A stretch of DNA of 64,000 nucleotides from Malus domestica (GCF_042453785.1 NC_091675.1:54040501-54104500); one strand, 5' to 3'; counted from the first letter of the stretch, positions 10,556-21,240 are shown. Translations and numbers: made by a program. The notes: generated by a model from the sequence alone, not told the origin.

Positions 10556-11022
10556 AGGGTGGGCATGGTTTGGTTTAGTGTGTTTGGGGTGAAACGGAAA
10601 CCGAAACCGAATTTTTTTGCGATTCGGTTTGGTGAGGTTTTGAAGCTTGAAACAATATGGAACCAAACCATTTGGTTGCGGTTCGATTTCTAATCATTTG
10701 CAAACTAAATACATTATGTCATCAGTACAACCGATTGAAAAAGAAATTCATGATCACCATATTAAAATTGAAGTTGAAATAAAGATTAATGAATATCAAA
10801 TGAAAATCAACCACATAATAACTAGTAAAGATTTAAATCACATCTTTGTAGACTTCGTTATATGACTAAAATTAGAAAAGAAGTGCTGCACGGAAATAGA
10901 TGTTGATTTTGATTAGTTATCGTTAAATTAGTTTAAATTTTAAGATTTGTGAAATAGATACATTAAATTAAAATCATCAAACAATAATCAATAATGTATT
11001 AAGTATCACCATCACTTTAGTG
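10556..11022. other. hAT-like debris and AT-rich spacer
   Basis: At 10556 the text TAGGGTGGGCATGGTTTGGTT resembles the 5' end of GGTT-rich hAT MITEs, but no matching right end was found. The rest is AT-rich, with one short open frame (10647-10865) of no recognisable family. Confidence 0.35.
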
Positions 11023-11033
11023 TCGTGAGCAAA

Positions 11034-11388
11034 GGCGGATGCACACTGGGACCTAGGTGGTCCTAGGACCACCCCGAGTTCAAAAAATATACATGTTAAG
11101 GTCTTCCGAGGACCCTCCGAATGTTTTGTACAGGTCCTTTTGTACCTACCAAGTGTTTGATGTAATACCTGCTAAGCATATCTCGACAGGTTGCGCGGAC
11201 TACACTCGACAGGTTGCGTAGACAACACTCAATAAATTTTCTCGATATCGCTCATCAAATGTTTAATGAAATGCCTCAGTGAATAAACTGAAACTTTTTT
11301 TGCTTGCTTTGCGCTCTATTTCTATCTAAAAAACTTGGACCTTTAACACTAGGACCGCCCAAGATTCAAATCCTAAATCCGCCACTAA
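11034..11388. mobile_element. Short interspersed element with 11-bp flanking duplication
   Basis: The element is bounded by TCGTGAGCAAA at 11023-11033 and again at 11389-11399. It begins GGCGGATGCACACTGGGACC and ends AAATCCGCCACTAA, giving imperfect inverted ends (GGCGGAT / ATCCGCC). A strong inner palindrome, GGACCTAGGTGGTCCTAGGACC, sits near the left end. It has no coding frame. The family is uncertain: an 11-bp duplication suits a Mutator-like MITE or a retroposon. Confidence 0.65.
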
Positions 11389-11499
11389 TCGTGAGCAAAA
11401 CATATGTCCAAAATCAAAGGCTTTAAGTTGGTAACTTGATGGAATATTAGTAGGAGTTGAAATTGATTGAATTTTGAATTGGAAGATAAAAGGAGAAAG

Positions 11500-12505
11500 G
11501 GTAAATTACACAAAACTACTTCAACTATAGATCAAACCACAATCTCATATCTCATGTTTTAAACATAGCAATGTCATACATTCGTTAAATTTTATGTTAA
11601 TTTAGCTGTTAAATGATGACATGGCAGGAGCGGGTCCCACTTATTTGCCAACTGGAATAAAAAATTAATTAATTAATAATAGAATAATAATTTTTATTGA
11701 ACAATTAAATTTAGGGTTTAGGTCCTTGGGATTGTTCAATCTCTACCGTTCAACCCCAAATGAACGGTCCAGTTTAATCTCCTAGCAAAGTTCTTGCTTC
11801 CAACACCAAACCTCTTTCTCCGTCTTTCTTTCTCCTTGATTCTCATAACATTTCAGTCACTTTTTCTCTCCATTATTTTTCTTTTGTCAAAATTTCTCTC
11901 AAAATATCAATTGAATTGCCCCCTTTTCTTCGAGTTAGATTTGATGTGCTCGGCGGTGGCGTTGCAAGCGCAAGGCAAGCTGGCTGCAACCTCTAGTGCT
12001 TCCATGGCAGAGAAGAAGACAGAGACACTAGGGACTAGCCCAGAATCCTTCCTCGACCTCCAGCGCCGCCTCTCCCTCAGATCGCCACTGACCTCGCCCA
12101 CGGCCTCGATTACATCCACCACTGCTCCGGCCTCAACTCCACCTTCGCCCATAACCACATCACGTCTGCGCCAAAATATGCCATTTCGGCATGGCAAAAC
12201 TCTGCGTGCGGCGTACCCAAATCTGGAAGGTGGAGTCTAGTCATTCTCCCCGCTTTGATCCGCTTCGGGTGTACTCCACTTAGATCCGATATTCCACAAT
12301 TGGCCGTGTTTAAGAAGAACAAGGAAGGAGGGGACAGAGGAAGTAAAAAAATTGAGGTTTTAAAGAGAGGGTAAAAAGATTTGGAGATTGGGGGATCGAG
12401 AAAGAGAGTGTTTTTATTTTTTTTGGTAAGCCGTTTTTGCCATGTCAGCAGTTAACAGAAAAAATTGATCGACAAGGAGACGAAGGTTTGACATTGCAAG
12501 AAATT
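11500..12505 (+). mobile_element. Decayed Pack-MULE-like element carrying a receptor-kinase fragment
   Basis: The left part (GGGTAAATTACACAAAACTA, then ACATTCGTTAAATTTTATG, ...GATGACATGGCAGG) resembles the terminal repeats of the Mutator-like elements at 17.1-21.9 kb. The right part (about 12432-12500, GCCATGTCAGCAGTTAAC) pairs with it only partly, so the right end looks truncated and no target duplication was found. Between them, about 12060-12215 reads QIATDLAHGLDYIHHCSGLN in one frame and AKICHFGMAKLC in another. This resembles protein-kinase subdomains VI-VII with HFG where DFG is usual, split by a frameshift. It is a captured, non-functional gene piece. The element abuts the 3' end of the MEE50-like gene. 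Confidence 0.5.
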
Positions 12506-12718
12506 CGGAAGTCAATTCAATACAATACAATCCATCCCTTCATGCTGTTTGCACTACTCCGAAATTTTGCTTACTAACCAGATCAAATACAAACAACCGC
12601 GCAAAACACCTGAGCTCAGAAAAAATTTATAACGAGAAAATCACGCATTTATGGATTCATCTAATCGAATCTAATCAGCTTCTTGATCACTAATCAGCGT
12701 CAGATTTAACTACCTTCT

Positions 12719-14350
12719 TCATGGGATGTTAACAAGCTTTGGCCGTCTAGTTTCTGGATTCACCTCTACTCGAAGACCAAGTTGAGCAATTTCTGGTGTA
12801 TCAACAGCCCCTTGAAGCTCCAATTCAGCCACTACCCTTTCGTTTTCTTCGTTGCCTTCGAATAAGTTCCTCACGCACCAAATGCCCCACTCCCTTAAGT
12901 ACGGATTGTCGTCATCAAGGCCACACTGTTGCAAGAGCAGAAGAATCCCATCCTTATGTCTAATCTCATCTTGTACAAGCTTCCTTTTATATGTGCAATT
13001 GCCAATGACTGCCACTATATCTCTCCGAAATCCTTTATAAGGGCAGGGTTTTAAGGAAGAAGGCTTTGGTCCATCTTGGTCCTCACCTTGCTTGATAGCT
13101 TTCCTCATCACTGATGTCGGCTCAAGATCACGAAGCAAACATAAAAGTAATTCTATGAGGCCATGGGACAGCAAAACATCAACAGCATCCCCCAGGTCCT
13201 CGTTAGAGCCTCTTACGGACTTCTGAGCACATACATCTCTCAGGATTGTGAGTGAGTATCCTAGAACATCTATCATAATAGAACCTGTTGGAAGTCCAGA
13301 CTTGCCTCTTGTGGCATAATTAAGAATCCCAGCAGATTTCTTAAATATCCCAAAGACACACAGTACAAAATCACTAGGCACAGTAATCTCTTGAAGCCGC
13401 TCATTCAAGATGTCAGATATGTTTCTCAAGAAAAATGCTTGCTCAGTTGAGAAAACGTCTTCTCTAAATTCAGTGTCTTCGCCATTCTCAGTAGCACCAA
13501 CAAATCCTAAATTTGAGAAAAGTGACTGGAAGTAAGGTCCTTCTAAGCAGGTTCTTGAAAGAATCAACTTGTACCAATCTTCTCCGAAACCAACTGTAAG
13601 ACACCCGAAAGGTTAAAACAAGGCACAGATTAGGGTTCATTTCATTAATATTAGGTTTCAGCAAAGGAACTCAACTGAAGCTAAGGCGGATGGTATCAAG
13701 TGAAATATTGGTGAGATAAAAAAAATTGAATATACAAAGTTACCTGCAGCAGTAGTCTTTACAATCTGTTTCACGATAGTTATCCCACGATCACCGCAAA
13801 GTTGGGCAAACCGTTCAGGGCTTCCATCACAACAAGCATAGATAACCATGCACAAGGGATCACAAGTTTCCCGGCTCTGAACTCTTGCTATAGCAACAAA
13901 TTCTTTTGGAAAAAGTTGCTGCCAAATTGCACACTGATGCCGTTGTCCAGCCAATGAAACATTAGCGAGAACTTGCAACCCCAACCGAACGATCCCAGTA
14001 TCTGGCTCCGAAGAAAGACTTGCGGAGTTCAAAACATTCAATATGATTGCCACTCCATTTCTTTCAATAAATGAGTCCTGATTTGCAATCTCTCCCGCAC
14101 AAAGATTTCTTAGGAGCTTTAAACATAATGTGAGAAGATGGCAACCAGAAGGGTAAGGGAGAGATTGTATGAGCAGGATGACAGAGGGAAGAATATCCTT
14201 AGACGCAAGGCCTGCACGACCATCCGCAGTTCTACAAACTTGTATTAAATTTTCCAACGAATTTACGAGGGTAGATGAGTTTCCCACACTTAAAATTTTC
14301 CGGAGAACATCTTCAGGTACAGAGCACTCTTGCAGTGCTGTGTTATCCAT
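12719..14350 (-). CDS. MEE50: Ataxin-10 domain protein, MEE50-like
   Basis: Two coding exons, 14350-13744 and 13593-12719 (minus), join in frame through a split codon and give 493 residues. The donor is CTGCAG|GTAACT and the acceptor TTACAG|TTGG. The protein is all-helical and armadillo-like. Its C-terminal part (YKGFRRDIVAVIGNCTYKRK, LLLLQQCGLDDDNPYLREWG, then IWCVRNLFEGNEENE) is the ataxin-10 homology domain (PF09759). Arabidopsis MATERNAL EFFECT EMBRYO ARREST 50 (At4g00231, from memory) has this architecture and near-equal length. The biochemical role is not established; the family acts as protein-binding scaffolds. The start is the first ATG after a probable leader intron. A broken copy of exon 1 lies 0.8 kb upstream. 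Confidence 0.88.
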
Positions 14351-14553
14351 TACTGATCAAATCAACTGATATCAAAACCAAAAAATGCAGAAATTTCAGT
14401 AACTAAACTGGGGATAAATAACCGTGGTTGAAAAACAAAAACTATATCTCAATCATTTCTTATCTAACATGAAATCAAACAAAAACTATATATATTGAAT
14501 TGAATGACAGTAAGTACTTCATCCCACCCAGAATCCAAATCCACCAATTCAAT

Positions 14554-14587
<34 letters not shown>

Positions 14588-14800
14588 CAATTTTCACAAA
14601 TTTTTTTGAACAAGAAAAAACAGCAAATTCAGGGTAAAAGTAAATTTACCTGGCAAGGTCAATCAAAACCCCAATTGGTAATCGATGGTAGGGAAAGGGA
14701 CAAAGACAATTGAAGTTTTAATCGAAGCTGAAACAGTGAAACTGAAAGGGGTAGACGGCTAAATGGTGAAAATATGGTCTAATTTAGATAAAAATTCATC
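14351..14800 (-). promoter_or_regulatory. 5' leader of the MEE50-like gene with a probable leader intron
   Basis: On the minus strand a leader exon at about 14740-14653 ends CCAG|GTAAAT, and an acceptor (GATATCAG) lies at about 14370, just before the ATG. The intron contains an A30 homopolymer at 14556-14585 on the plus strand (T30 in the transcript sense). This is inferred from splice signals only. Confidence 0.5.
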
Positions 14801-14842
14801 TCCGCTCAAAGACTGGGTTAAAACTTAACGGAGCCTCAAAGA

Positions 14843-15000
14843 TAGGGGTGGGGACGGGCCGGGGCCAGGCCCAAATTTGGAAGGACCGGACCGGACCCGC
14901 TTAAAAAGGAAACGAAACAAGCCGGGCCGGGTATTGCAAATCTGATCACTGGAACTGGACCTAACCCGGCCCGTTTCAAATGAGCCTGTTCAGGACCAGA
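14843..15000. mobile_element. GC-rich hAT-type MITE remnant
   Basis: The text starts AGGGGTGGGGACGGGCCGGG and is full of GGACCGG and CCCGGCCCG motifs, as in GGGTGGGC-type hAT MITEs. The right end is lost where the MEE50 fragment begins at 15001. No target duplication was found. Confidence 0.4.
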
Positions 15001-15235
15001 GAAGAATATCCTTAGACGCAATGTGAGAAGATGGCAACCAGAAGGGTAAGGGAGAGATTGTATGAGCAGGATGACAGAGGGAAGAATATCCTTAGACGCA
15101 AGGCTTGCACAACCATCCACAGTCCTACAAACTCGTCTTAAATTTTCCAACGAATTTACGAGGGTAGATGAGTTTCCCACACTTCAAAATTTCCAGAGAA
15201 CATCTTCAGGTACAGAGCACTCTCTGCATTATCCA
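15001..15235 (-). pseudogene. Truncated duplicate of MEE50-like exon 1
   Basis: On the minus strand 15235-15021 matches the beginning of the intact gene (about 14362-14129) closely. It shares GNSSTLVNSLENL, the CRT block and SLPYPSGCHLLTL, but lacks about 9 bp near the start codon and everything after about 75 codons. The fragment ends in a 20-bp text, GAAGAATATCCTTAGACGCA (15001-15020), which is itself a second copy of 15081-15100 inside the fragment. It cannot make a working protein. Confidence 0.85.
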
Positions 15236-15574
15236 TTAGCAATATGCAGAGTGAAATCATGCAGCAAAACCTTAATGATAAATCACCCCAGCTATCAAGC
15301 ACATTATTAAATTTAAGTCATAAACAAAACCTTAACAGTCACTATCTTAATTGCAACGTCCTCACCTAATCAACCTAAATCAAACTAATGAAGAAAGGCA
15401 GTTTATAATGCTATTAACGAAAGCCTGTCAATGAGTAAAAATAAACAAACGAAAGTTTGCTTAGTGCCCGGAATTACGACATACTTTTCAATAGAACTAG
15501 TTTCAAAAGCAACACCAGTTTATAATGCTATTAACAGATTTTATAATAGAACTAGTCTAAAGCAACACTAAGCT
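15236..15574. other. Spacer, nothing recognised
   Basis: No gene or repeat boundary was seen. It may be the old upstream flank duplicated together with the MEE50 fragment. Confidence 0.3.
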
Positions 15575-15591
15575 TACACTCTATAATCCTC

Positions 15592-15760
15592 CGTGACAAA
15601 TAAGGTCTTATTTGTTGAGTACAAAAACGGAAACAGGAAAGATCTTTCCCTTCAAATTCGAACATATTGTCACCTAAACGGTTGCTACAAATAAGGTCCA
15701 AATTGTTTAGTACAAAAACGCAAACAGGAAAGATCTTTCCCTTCAAATTCGAACAAAGGA
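15592..15760. repeat. Two-copy tandem repeat, about 90-bp period
   Basis: The block ACAAATAAGGTC...AGTACAAAAACG(G/C)AAACAGG followed by AAAGATCTTTCCCTTCAAAT and TCGAACA occurs at about 15596-15664 and again at about 15686-15757. The second half is nearly identical between copies. Confidence 0.8.
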
Positions 15761-16302
15761 GATATTTAAGTGTCCACAGACCAGCAGATACAGTTTCTGA
15801 AACATTTTCGGCCACCAGGTAAATCCTTTAGTATCCCATTCTGGAGAACAAGCCCTAATCATTGTAATTAAGGCAACAAGGGAATAATTAAGCATCAAGC
15901 ACACCAACTTGTATATATAAATCCAGAAAATGCAAATCTTTATCGACAGAAAATGCAAATTAATAATTGAAAATCTGTAAAGGCCACAGTATGAATCCTT
16001 CCCTAATCTTTTTCCAATCAGAACCAATTTGAACAGAGAAGTACAATAGAAAATAAAACACAGAGAAGTGAGAGTGTGAGACCAACCTTTTGCCGTCGAG
16101 ACTCGAAACGGAAGACGAAGCTGACGGCGAGGTGCGAGAGATTGAGAGTGAGAAGGGTCGCGGGTCGCCGCTGGGAATGAGAGACAGAGAGTTTGAGACT
16201 GATTCAACTTTGAAGATCGAGAGAGAGAGAAGGCTCACGAAGTCGGACTGGGAAATGGGAAAGACGGAGGGTCACGAGAGGAATACGAGAGGACCTTTGG
16301 GT
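15761..16302 (-). promoter_or_regulatory. Possible orphan leader exon and promoter, minus strand
   Basis: On the minus strand about 16300-16093 is CT-rich and looks like a plant 5' leader, ending CGGCAAAAG|GTTGGTC, a plausible splice donor. No intact coding exon follows downstream, only the truncated MEE50 piece. It may be the surviving 5' end of the duplicated gene. Frames open here show no family signal. Confidence 0.3.
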
Positions 16303-16497
16303 TAGGGCTGGGTAAAACACTAAAACGTTGCAGTTTAGAATAAAGATTATTAATTAATAAAACAATTACAAAACGACGTCGTTTTGTAAAACTTCGGTTC
16401 GGTTTTTTTTTTTTTTCAGTTCGGTTTTTTCGGCCTCGGTTCGGTTTTCAGTCAGGTTTTTTTTCGATTTTCGGTTTTTCCAGCCCACCTCTATTAC
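16303..16497. mobile_element. GGTTCGGTTT-type hAT MITE remnant with a 24-bp perfect palindrome
   Basis: The left end reads TAGGGCTGGGTAAA and the right end CCAGCCCACCTCTA, an imperfect inverted pair. The middle contains repeated TTCGGTTCGGTTTT. No matching 8-bp duplication was found. A perfect palindrome at 16366-16389 has half-site TTACAAAACGAC and centre GACGTC. Confidence 0.5.
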
Positions 16498-16499
16498 CA

Positions 16500-17098
16500 C
16501 CTACACCTAAAGAATCCAATTCCACCAATACAAGGAATTGAATTCCAAAATTTGTGTGGGTCCCACTACTTTTTTTATTCCTCAATTTTTAATAAATACC
16601 GAAGTACTCCGTAATTAAAATTCAATTCCACATTTTCATTCTGATTACTGATACGTAAACTCACCCTTACAGTAATTTAATTGAGAGATACTTACGAATC
16701 AAACAACATGATGTTGGTAATTATAACTACTGCTACACTAATGGTAATTTAATAAGTGAAATTCATACATTTTACAAAATTAAATTACGCATAATTTTAA
16801 TTGTGTATTTTAAATCAATATTTTATATTACTTTAACATGCATGAACATTATACCATTGAATTTATTTAATAAGTTCTTCAATATCAGTCCAATATTGAT
16901 TATCTTCAAATATTTTTATTTTAGTACTCAAAAGAAACCATAAGCATAAGCCATAACAACACAAAATGACAAACTTCAAAAAGTTGCATCATTCCGTTTT
17001 TTATTTTTTTTTTTTGAGTCGAGTGATAACGTTAGTAAGTAAATATTAAATTAGCCACGGACGGAATTCAAACACACATCATCATTTCCCCATTTTTT
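16500..17098. other. AT-rich intergenic DNA
   Basis: No gene, element end or RNA gene was recognised. Confidence 0.4.
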
Positions 17099-17327
17099 CT
17101 ACATTTTACCCCTCAGGTTTGGAGTCGATTTCAATTTCTTACAACATCTTTAAAACATTTCAATTTCATACATTTACTTATCATTTTATTTCAATTTCAT
17201 ACATCCGTTAGAAAATCCATTAAGTAAATTGCTAAGTGGTAACGTGGCAAATATGGGATCCACATTTATGCTGACGTGGCTACCCAATTTGTGTCATGTG
17301 ACAAAAAAAAATTATACATTAAAAATA

Positions 17328-18753
17328 GGGCAAAAGACTGTTTAATACCCTCATGTTTCATGGTTTTCCACATTTAGTACATCAATTTTTTTTCGTCTCA
17401 GAGTCATACCTAAAATGTAAATTTTGGGACAGTTTCATACATCCGTTAGTCAAACTGTTAATTATCCCGTTAAGTGATGACGTGGCGCCCATGTGGACAA
17501 TGACTGGGCGCCACGTGTCATTAAAAATATTAAAATATTATTATTAAAAAAAAAACCAGAACGACGGACGGAATCCTACCAAGAAGGAAGCACCGCCTAT
17601 TGACGCTGAGGTTGAGACACGAAATTTGGGTGGGTCTTCTGCCAGCTTTCGAGGTCCGGTCTTCGAGTCCAAGGAGGAAGATGAAGAGGACGAAAATCAG
17701 TGCTGCGGCAGCGAAGACTATGGAATTGAAATTTGCGAGGAAACAATTGTCGCCAATGTGACAGAAGACAAAGTTCCAGAAATAGTAGAGGAGGAGGACG
17801 AAGAATTTCAACCACCGCAACTAGTCCCGGAACAATTCGAAGAAGAGGACTTGAAGCCCATGAAAGATCATATAGATCTTGATCCACAAACGAAGAAACG
17901 AGACCTGAAGGAGATTGCGGGCAGCTTCGGTTTTCAGAAAAAATTACAGAAATTGAGGTAGAAGCAGAATAAACGGCGGAATGGCGGTGGATCGGCCACA
18001 TTGCCGGTGGAGAAGCCAATCGGGAGACAATTCAGAGAAACCCAGTCGAAGATCACCGATTACAACTTCGACCGGCGCTCCTGCAACATGGATCCGAGGT
18101 TTTCGCTTGACGCGGGTCGGATGTCGCTCGACGCAGGTCGGATGTCGTTCAACGACCCGAGATACTCCTTTGACGAGCCTCGGGCCTCGTGGGACGGGTA
18201 CCTCATCGGAAGGACGTTTCCGAGAATGCCCACGATGCTCTCAGTGGTGGATGACGCTCCGGTGGTCCACGTGGCTAGATGCGACCCTCAAATTCTGATT
18301 GAGGAGCTGCCCATGAATTCCATTGAGGATGAGACGGTTCCAGGCGGGTCGGCCCAAACCCGGGACTATTATTTGGACTCGTCGTCTCGCCTCAGGAAGA
18401 GCCTCGATCGGTCCAACTCCATTAGGAAGACTGCGGAGGTTGGGGGTTGGGTAGGTGCAGAAAAGAGAATGGAGAGAGGAGGGAGGGGGGGTCGGGGTGG
18501 GGAAGACGATAACGTTTTGTTTTTTGTTTTTTTATAATAATAATATTTTAATATTTTTAATGACACGTGGCGCCCCGTCATTGTCCACATGGGCACCACG
18601 TCATCACTTAACGGGAGAATTAACAGTTTGACTAACGGATGTATGAAACTGTCCTAAAATTTACACTTTAGGTATGACTCTGGGACGAAACAAAATTGAT
18701 GTACTAAATGTTGAAAACCATGAAACATGAGGGTAGTAAACAGTCTTTTGCCC
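17328..18753 (+). mobile_element. Nested Pack-MULE 1 with OCTOPUS fragment; 9-bp target duplication
   Basis: The ends are GGGCAAAAGACTGTTTA and the inverted AAACAGTCTTTTGCCC, with terminal inverted repeats of about 200 bp (17328-17535 and 18537-18753). It is flanked by the exact 9-bp direct repeat TTAAAAATA at 17319-17327 and 18754-18762. Both arms carry a CACGTG core (CGCCACGTGTCATT and its complement). The interior carries a host-gene segment and no transposase, which defines a Pack-MULE. Confidence 0.93.
17581..18460 (+). pseudogene. OPS: Captured OCTOPUS/DUF740 gene fragment
   Basis: One plus-strand frame runs from about 17581 to 18536, broken by a single TAG at 17959-17961. It contains ESKEEDEEDENQCCGSEDYG, KKRDLKEIAGSF, GSATLPVEKPIGRQ, DPRFSLDAGRMS, FDEPRASWDGYLIGRTFPRM, TRDYYLDSSSR and KSLDRSNSIRKT, all hallmarks of the plant OCTOPUS/UPF0503 (DUF740) family. 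These are plasma-membrane polarity proteins needed for protophloem differentiation. A DAGRMS unit is duplicated (about 18109-18143). The N-terminus and the C-terminal third of the family protein are absent, and the frame runs into the element's right arm. It is a transduplicated fragment, not the functional locus. I infer family membership from remembered motifs. Confidence 0.85.
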
Positions 18754-19086
18754 TTAAAAATATTATAATAATTTACCCTATTTAAAAAATAAAAAAATAA
18801 AAAAAAACAACCCATCTTCTTCCCCTAGCCCTTCCCCTTCTCTGCAATACAAACACCCTATCCCACCCCACCCCATTTCTCCCTTCTTGAAGGGGTGAGA
18901 TAAATGGCGGAAAATTCATCCAGGAACTTGTTGTCGAACATGGCGACTCCCTTGCAGTAATAAATTATCGAGATTTTTTTGTGTGCTTGAAGATAGAGAG
19001 AGAGAGAGAGAGGGGTTGAGGTTTCGATATGGGTTTTTGATTGGATGGTCCGATTGAGATTTGGATCGGGTCGAAGTGATAGAAAG

Positions 19087-19645
19087 ATGAACGGAGTTGG
19101 GAGGCAAGGGCAAAGATCTAGTGTGGCGGTGGTGCACCACCCGCGACAATACTCTAATAACTTCTTGGAGACTTCATCCAACGGGAGGTGGCTTCAGTCA
19201 CCTGGTCTTCAACACCTTCAATTTTCCAACTCATATGGTCCTCCTCCTTAGGTATTTTTTTTGTTTTTCCAATCAAACCTATTCGAATTTAATCAAAATG
19301 TTGTACCAAATCTGATATTTGGGTAAATTGTAATCAACATTTATTGTTTTTTCCCTTGAATTTTTTAATTTTTTAAAACTTTTTTGGGTACATTCTGATC
19401 AGACCCAGGTGGGATTTTGACTAAAATGTTGAAGCTTTTGTAGATCTGATTGTATATTTTTGTATCTAAGATGTTTGATTGTTTGGCTTTTGTGGTTGAA
19501 TTAAAAGCAGGACCATGGTTTCTATGGTGGAGGTGGAGGAGGACCACCTTCTAGAGTGTACCAGAATGCGCAGAGAGGGTACAATGAGTTTTACGTGGAG
19601 GCTCTGTCGACACCTCCCTACAATGCGATGAGGTCGCGGGTCTCG
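19087..19645 (+). pseudogene. KIN13B: Captured kinesin-13B (KIN-13B) 5' fragment with retained intron
   Basis: An ATG at 19087 opens MNGVGRQGQRSSVAVVHHPR, then SNGRWLQSPGLQHLQ, the conserved N-terminus of plant kinesin-13B (internal-motor, microtubule-depolymerising family). A TAG at 19249-19251 ends the first exon just before GTATTT. A 259-bp intron-like stretch ends AAAAGCAG at 19510. The second exon resumes DHGFYGGGGGGPPSRVYQNA, then FYVEALSTPPYN, and loses similarity at about 19640. The motor domain is absent. Keeping the intron shows the piece was copied from DNA, not from mRNA. It forms the cargo of the outer Mutator-like element. Confidence 0.82.
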
Positions 19646-19840
19646 AGAGAACCAGAAGAGGAGGAGATAGGATGGAGGTGGGAGACGTCTTTAAGAGATC
19701 AGCGAAGAAGTCAGCGTCTTGAGGCTTCTTCGACGACATGCTGCGAGGAGAGGAGGTGTTGCAGACGGGATGAGAGAATGAGATGTTGCAGCCAGAGGAG
19801 AAGAGAAGCCTGGATTGGATTTTTTAGGGTTTAGGGTTCT
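19646..19840 (-). pseudogene. Possible second captured coding fragment, opposite strand
   Basis: Past the kinesin piece, the minus strand from about 19739 reads MSSKKPQDADFFADLLKTSP and continues Ser/Pro-rich for about 60 codons. It looks like the start of a different gene joined tail to tail. I do not recognise the family. The plus-strand frame across it has a low-complexity Arg/Glu composition and is probably the shadow. Confidence 0.35.
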
Positions 19841-20399
19841 GTCGACGATGGAGAAGGGGTGGGGAAAATGAAGAAATATTTTTTTTATTCTGATTAAATT
19901 ATTATTTTTAAATGCATAGAAATTTTTTGGGTTAAACTCTGTTTACTGCCTCATGTTTCGTGGTTTTCAACATTTAGTACATCAAGTTTTTTTCGTCTTA
20001 GAGTCATACCGAAAGTGTTAATTTTGGGACAGTCTCATACATATGTTAGTCAAACTGTTAATTATCTTGTTAAGTGATGATGTGGCGCCCATGTGGACAA
20101 TGACTAGGCACCACGTGTCATTAAAAATATTAAAATAAATAAATAAACAATAAACCCATCCCTCCCCCCCTAGAAGAAGAAGGAAAAAAAAATCTGCAAT
20201 CCAAAAGAAGAAGAAGAAGAAAAAAAAAAACAAGAATCTACAACTTAGAAGAAGAATAAGAAAAAGGAAGATGAAGAAAAAAAAAATAGAAAAACCGAAT
20301 CTGCAACCCAAAAGAAGAAGAATAAGGGATAGGTTTAGTGGGTTTGTGCATAAAAGAGAAGGGAGGGAGTGAGGGACGGATGGACGGGAGATGTAGAAG

Positions 20400-21240
20400 A
20401 CAAACCCTCGACTGGGACGAAATAAATAAATAACCTCTCGAAGACTCTCATTCCAAACCCACTTCACCCTGTTTTATACATTTCAAATCAAAACCCAATT
20501 TCCTAATTCGAATAAACCCACGTAGTCATCTTCTTCTTCACCCAGATCAGCCATTTATGCCACAAAATCTTCTTCGCCGTCAACAACTCAACCACCATCT
20601 CCATCCTTCTTCCTTTCCTCCAAACCTAACTCCCTCAAACTACCCATTTTCCAATTCCTCCGTTGTCGTCCCCCAACTCAACAAAAACTCCAACTCCCAC
20701 AAGCTTCTCGACCTTGCTATCACCATTGTGTTATCCGTCATCTCGTGATGGTCATCGACACATTATTCCTCTATTGTCACAGATGGAATAACATCCATAA
20801 CTTCCCCATCGAGGATGAGGACGAGAAGTCGTGTATTAGATTCAAGCACATCAGTCTGTTCCATATGCCCAATTTCAGCCACTCATTTAGTGGGACCCAC
20901 AAGCTTCTAAACTCAGGCATGAAGGCTGCACAATTGAAGCAGTCGGGTTAGAGTAGACCTGTGAGTGTGTTGTTGCATGGGGGAGATATTTTGATTTTTA
21001 GGAGTTTTAATTTTGCAAGGAAAGAATGAGGAATTGACGGGGTGGATGTTGCCCAGCTTCGTCACTTCACCATGGTTGACTGGATCCGAATTGGAACATG
21101 AGAAGGAACCGATGGGATTCTTTTAGGTGGAAAATTAGGGTTCGAAAAGGGCTGCTTCAATGGTGGGGGGTGGGTATCAGGGAAGGGGAATGTGGGGTTG
21201 TCGGCGCAGGGGGGGGACGAACTGGGTTTGGGCTGCTTTT
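20400..21240. other. Unidentified central cargo of nested Pack-MULE 2
   Basis: This unique sequence has short open frames on both strands. The 20550-20950 region reads as a Ser/Pro/Asn-rich peptide that could be a captured transit-peptide-like first exon. No family was recognised and no frame is long. A 21160-21240 GGGG-rich stretch leads into the TTC repeats. Confidence 0.35.

Noticed and set aside
18037..18298. Second plus-strand frame and minus-strand frames across the OCTOPUS fragment
   Set aside because: They are shadows of the DUF740 frame, which alone matches a protein family.
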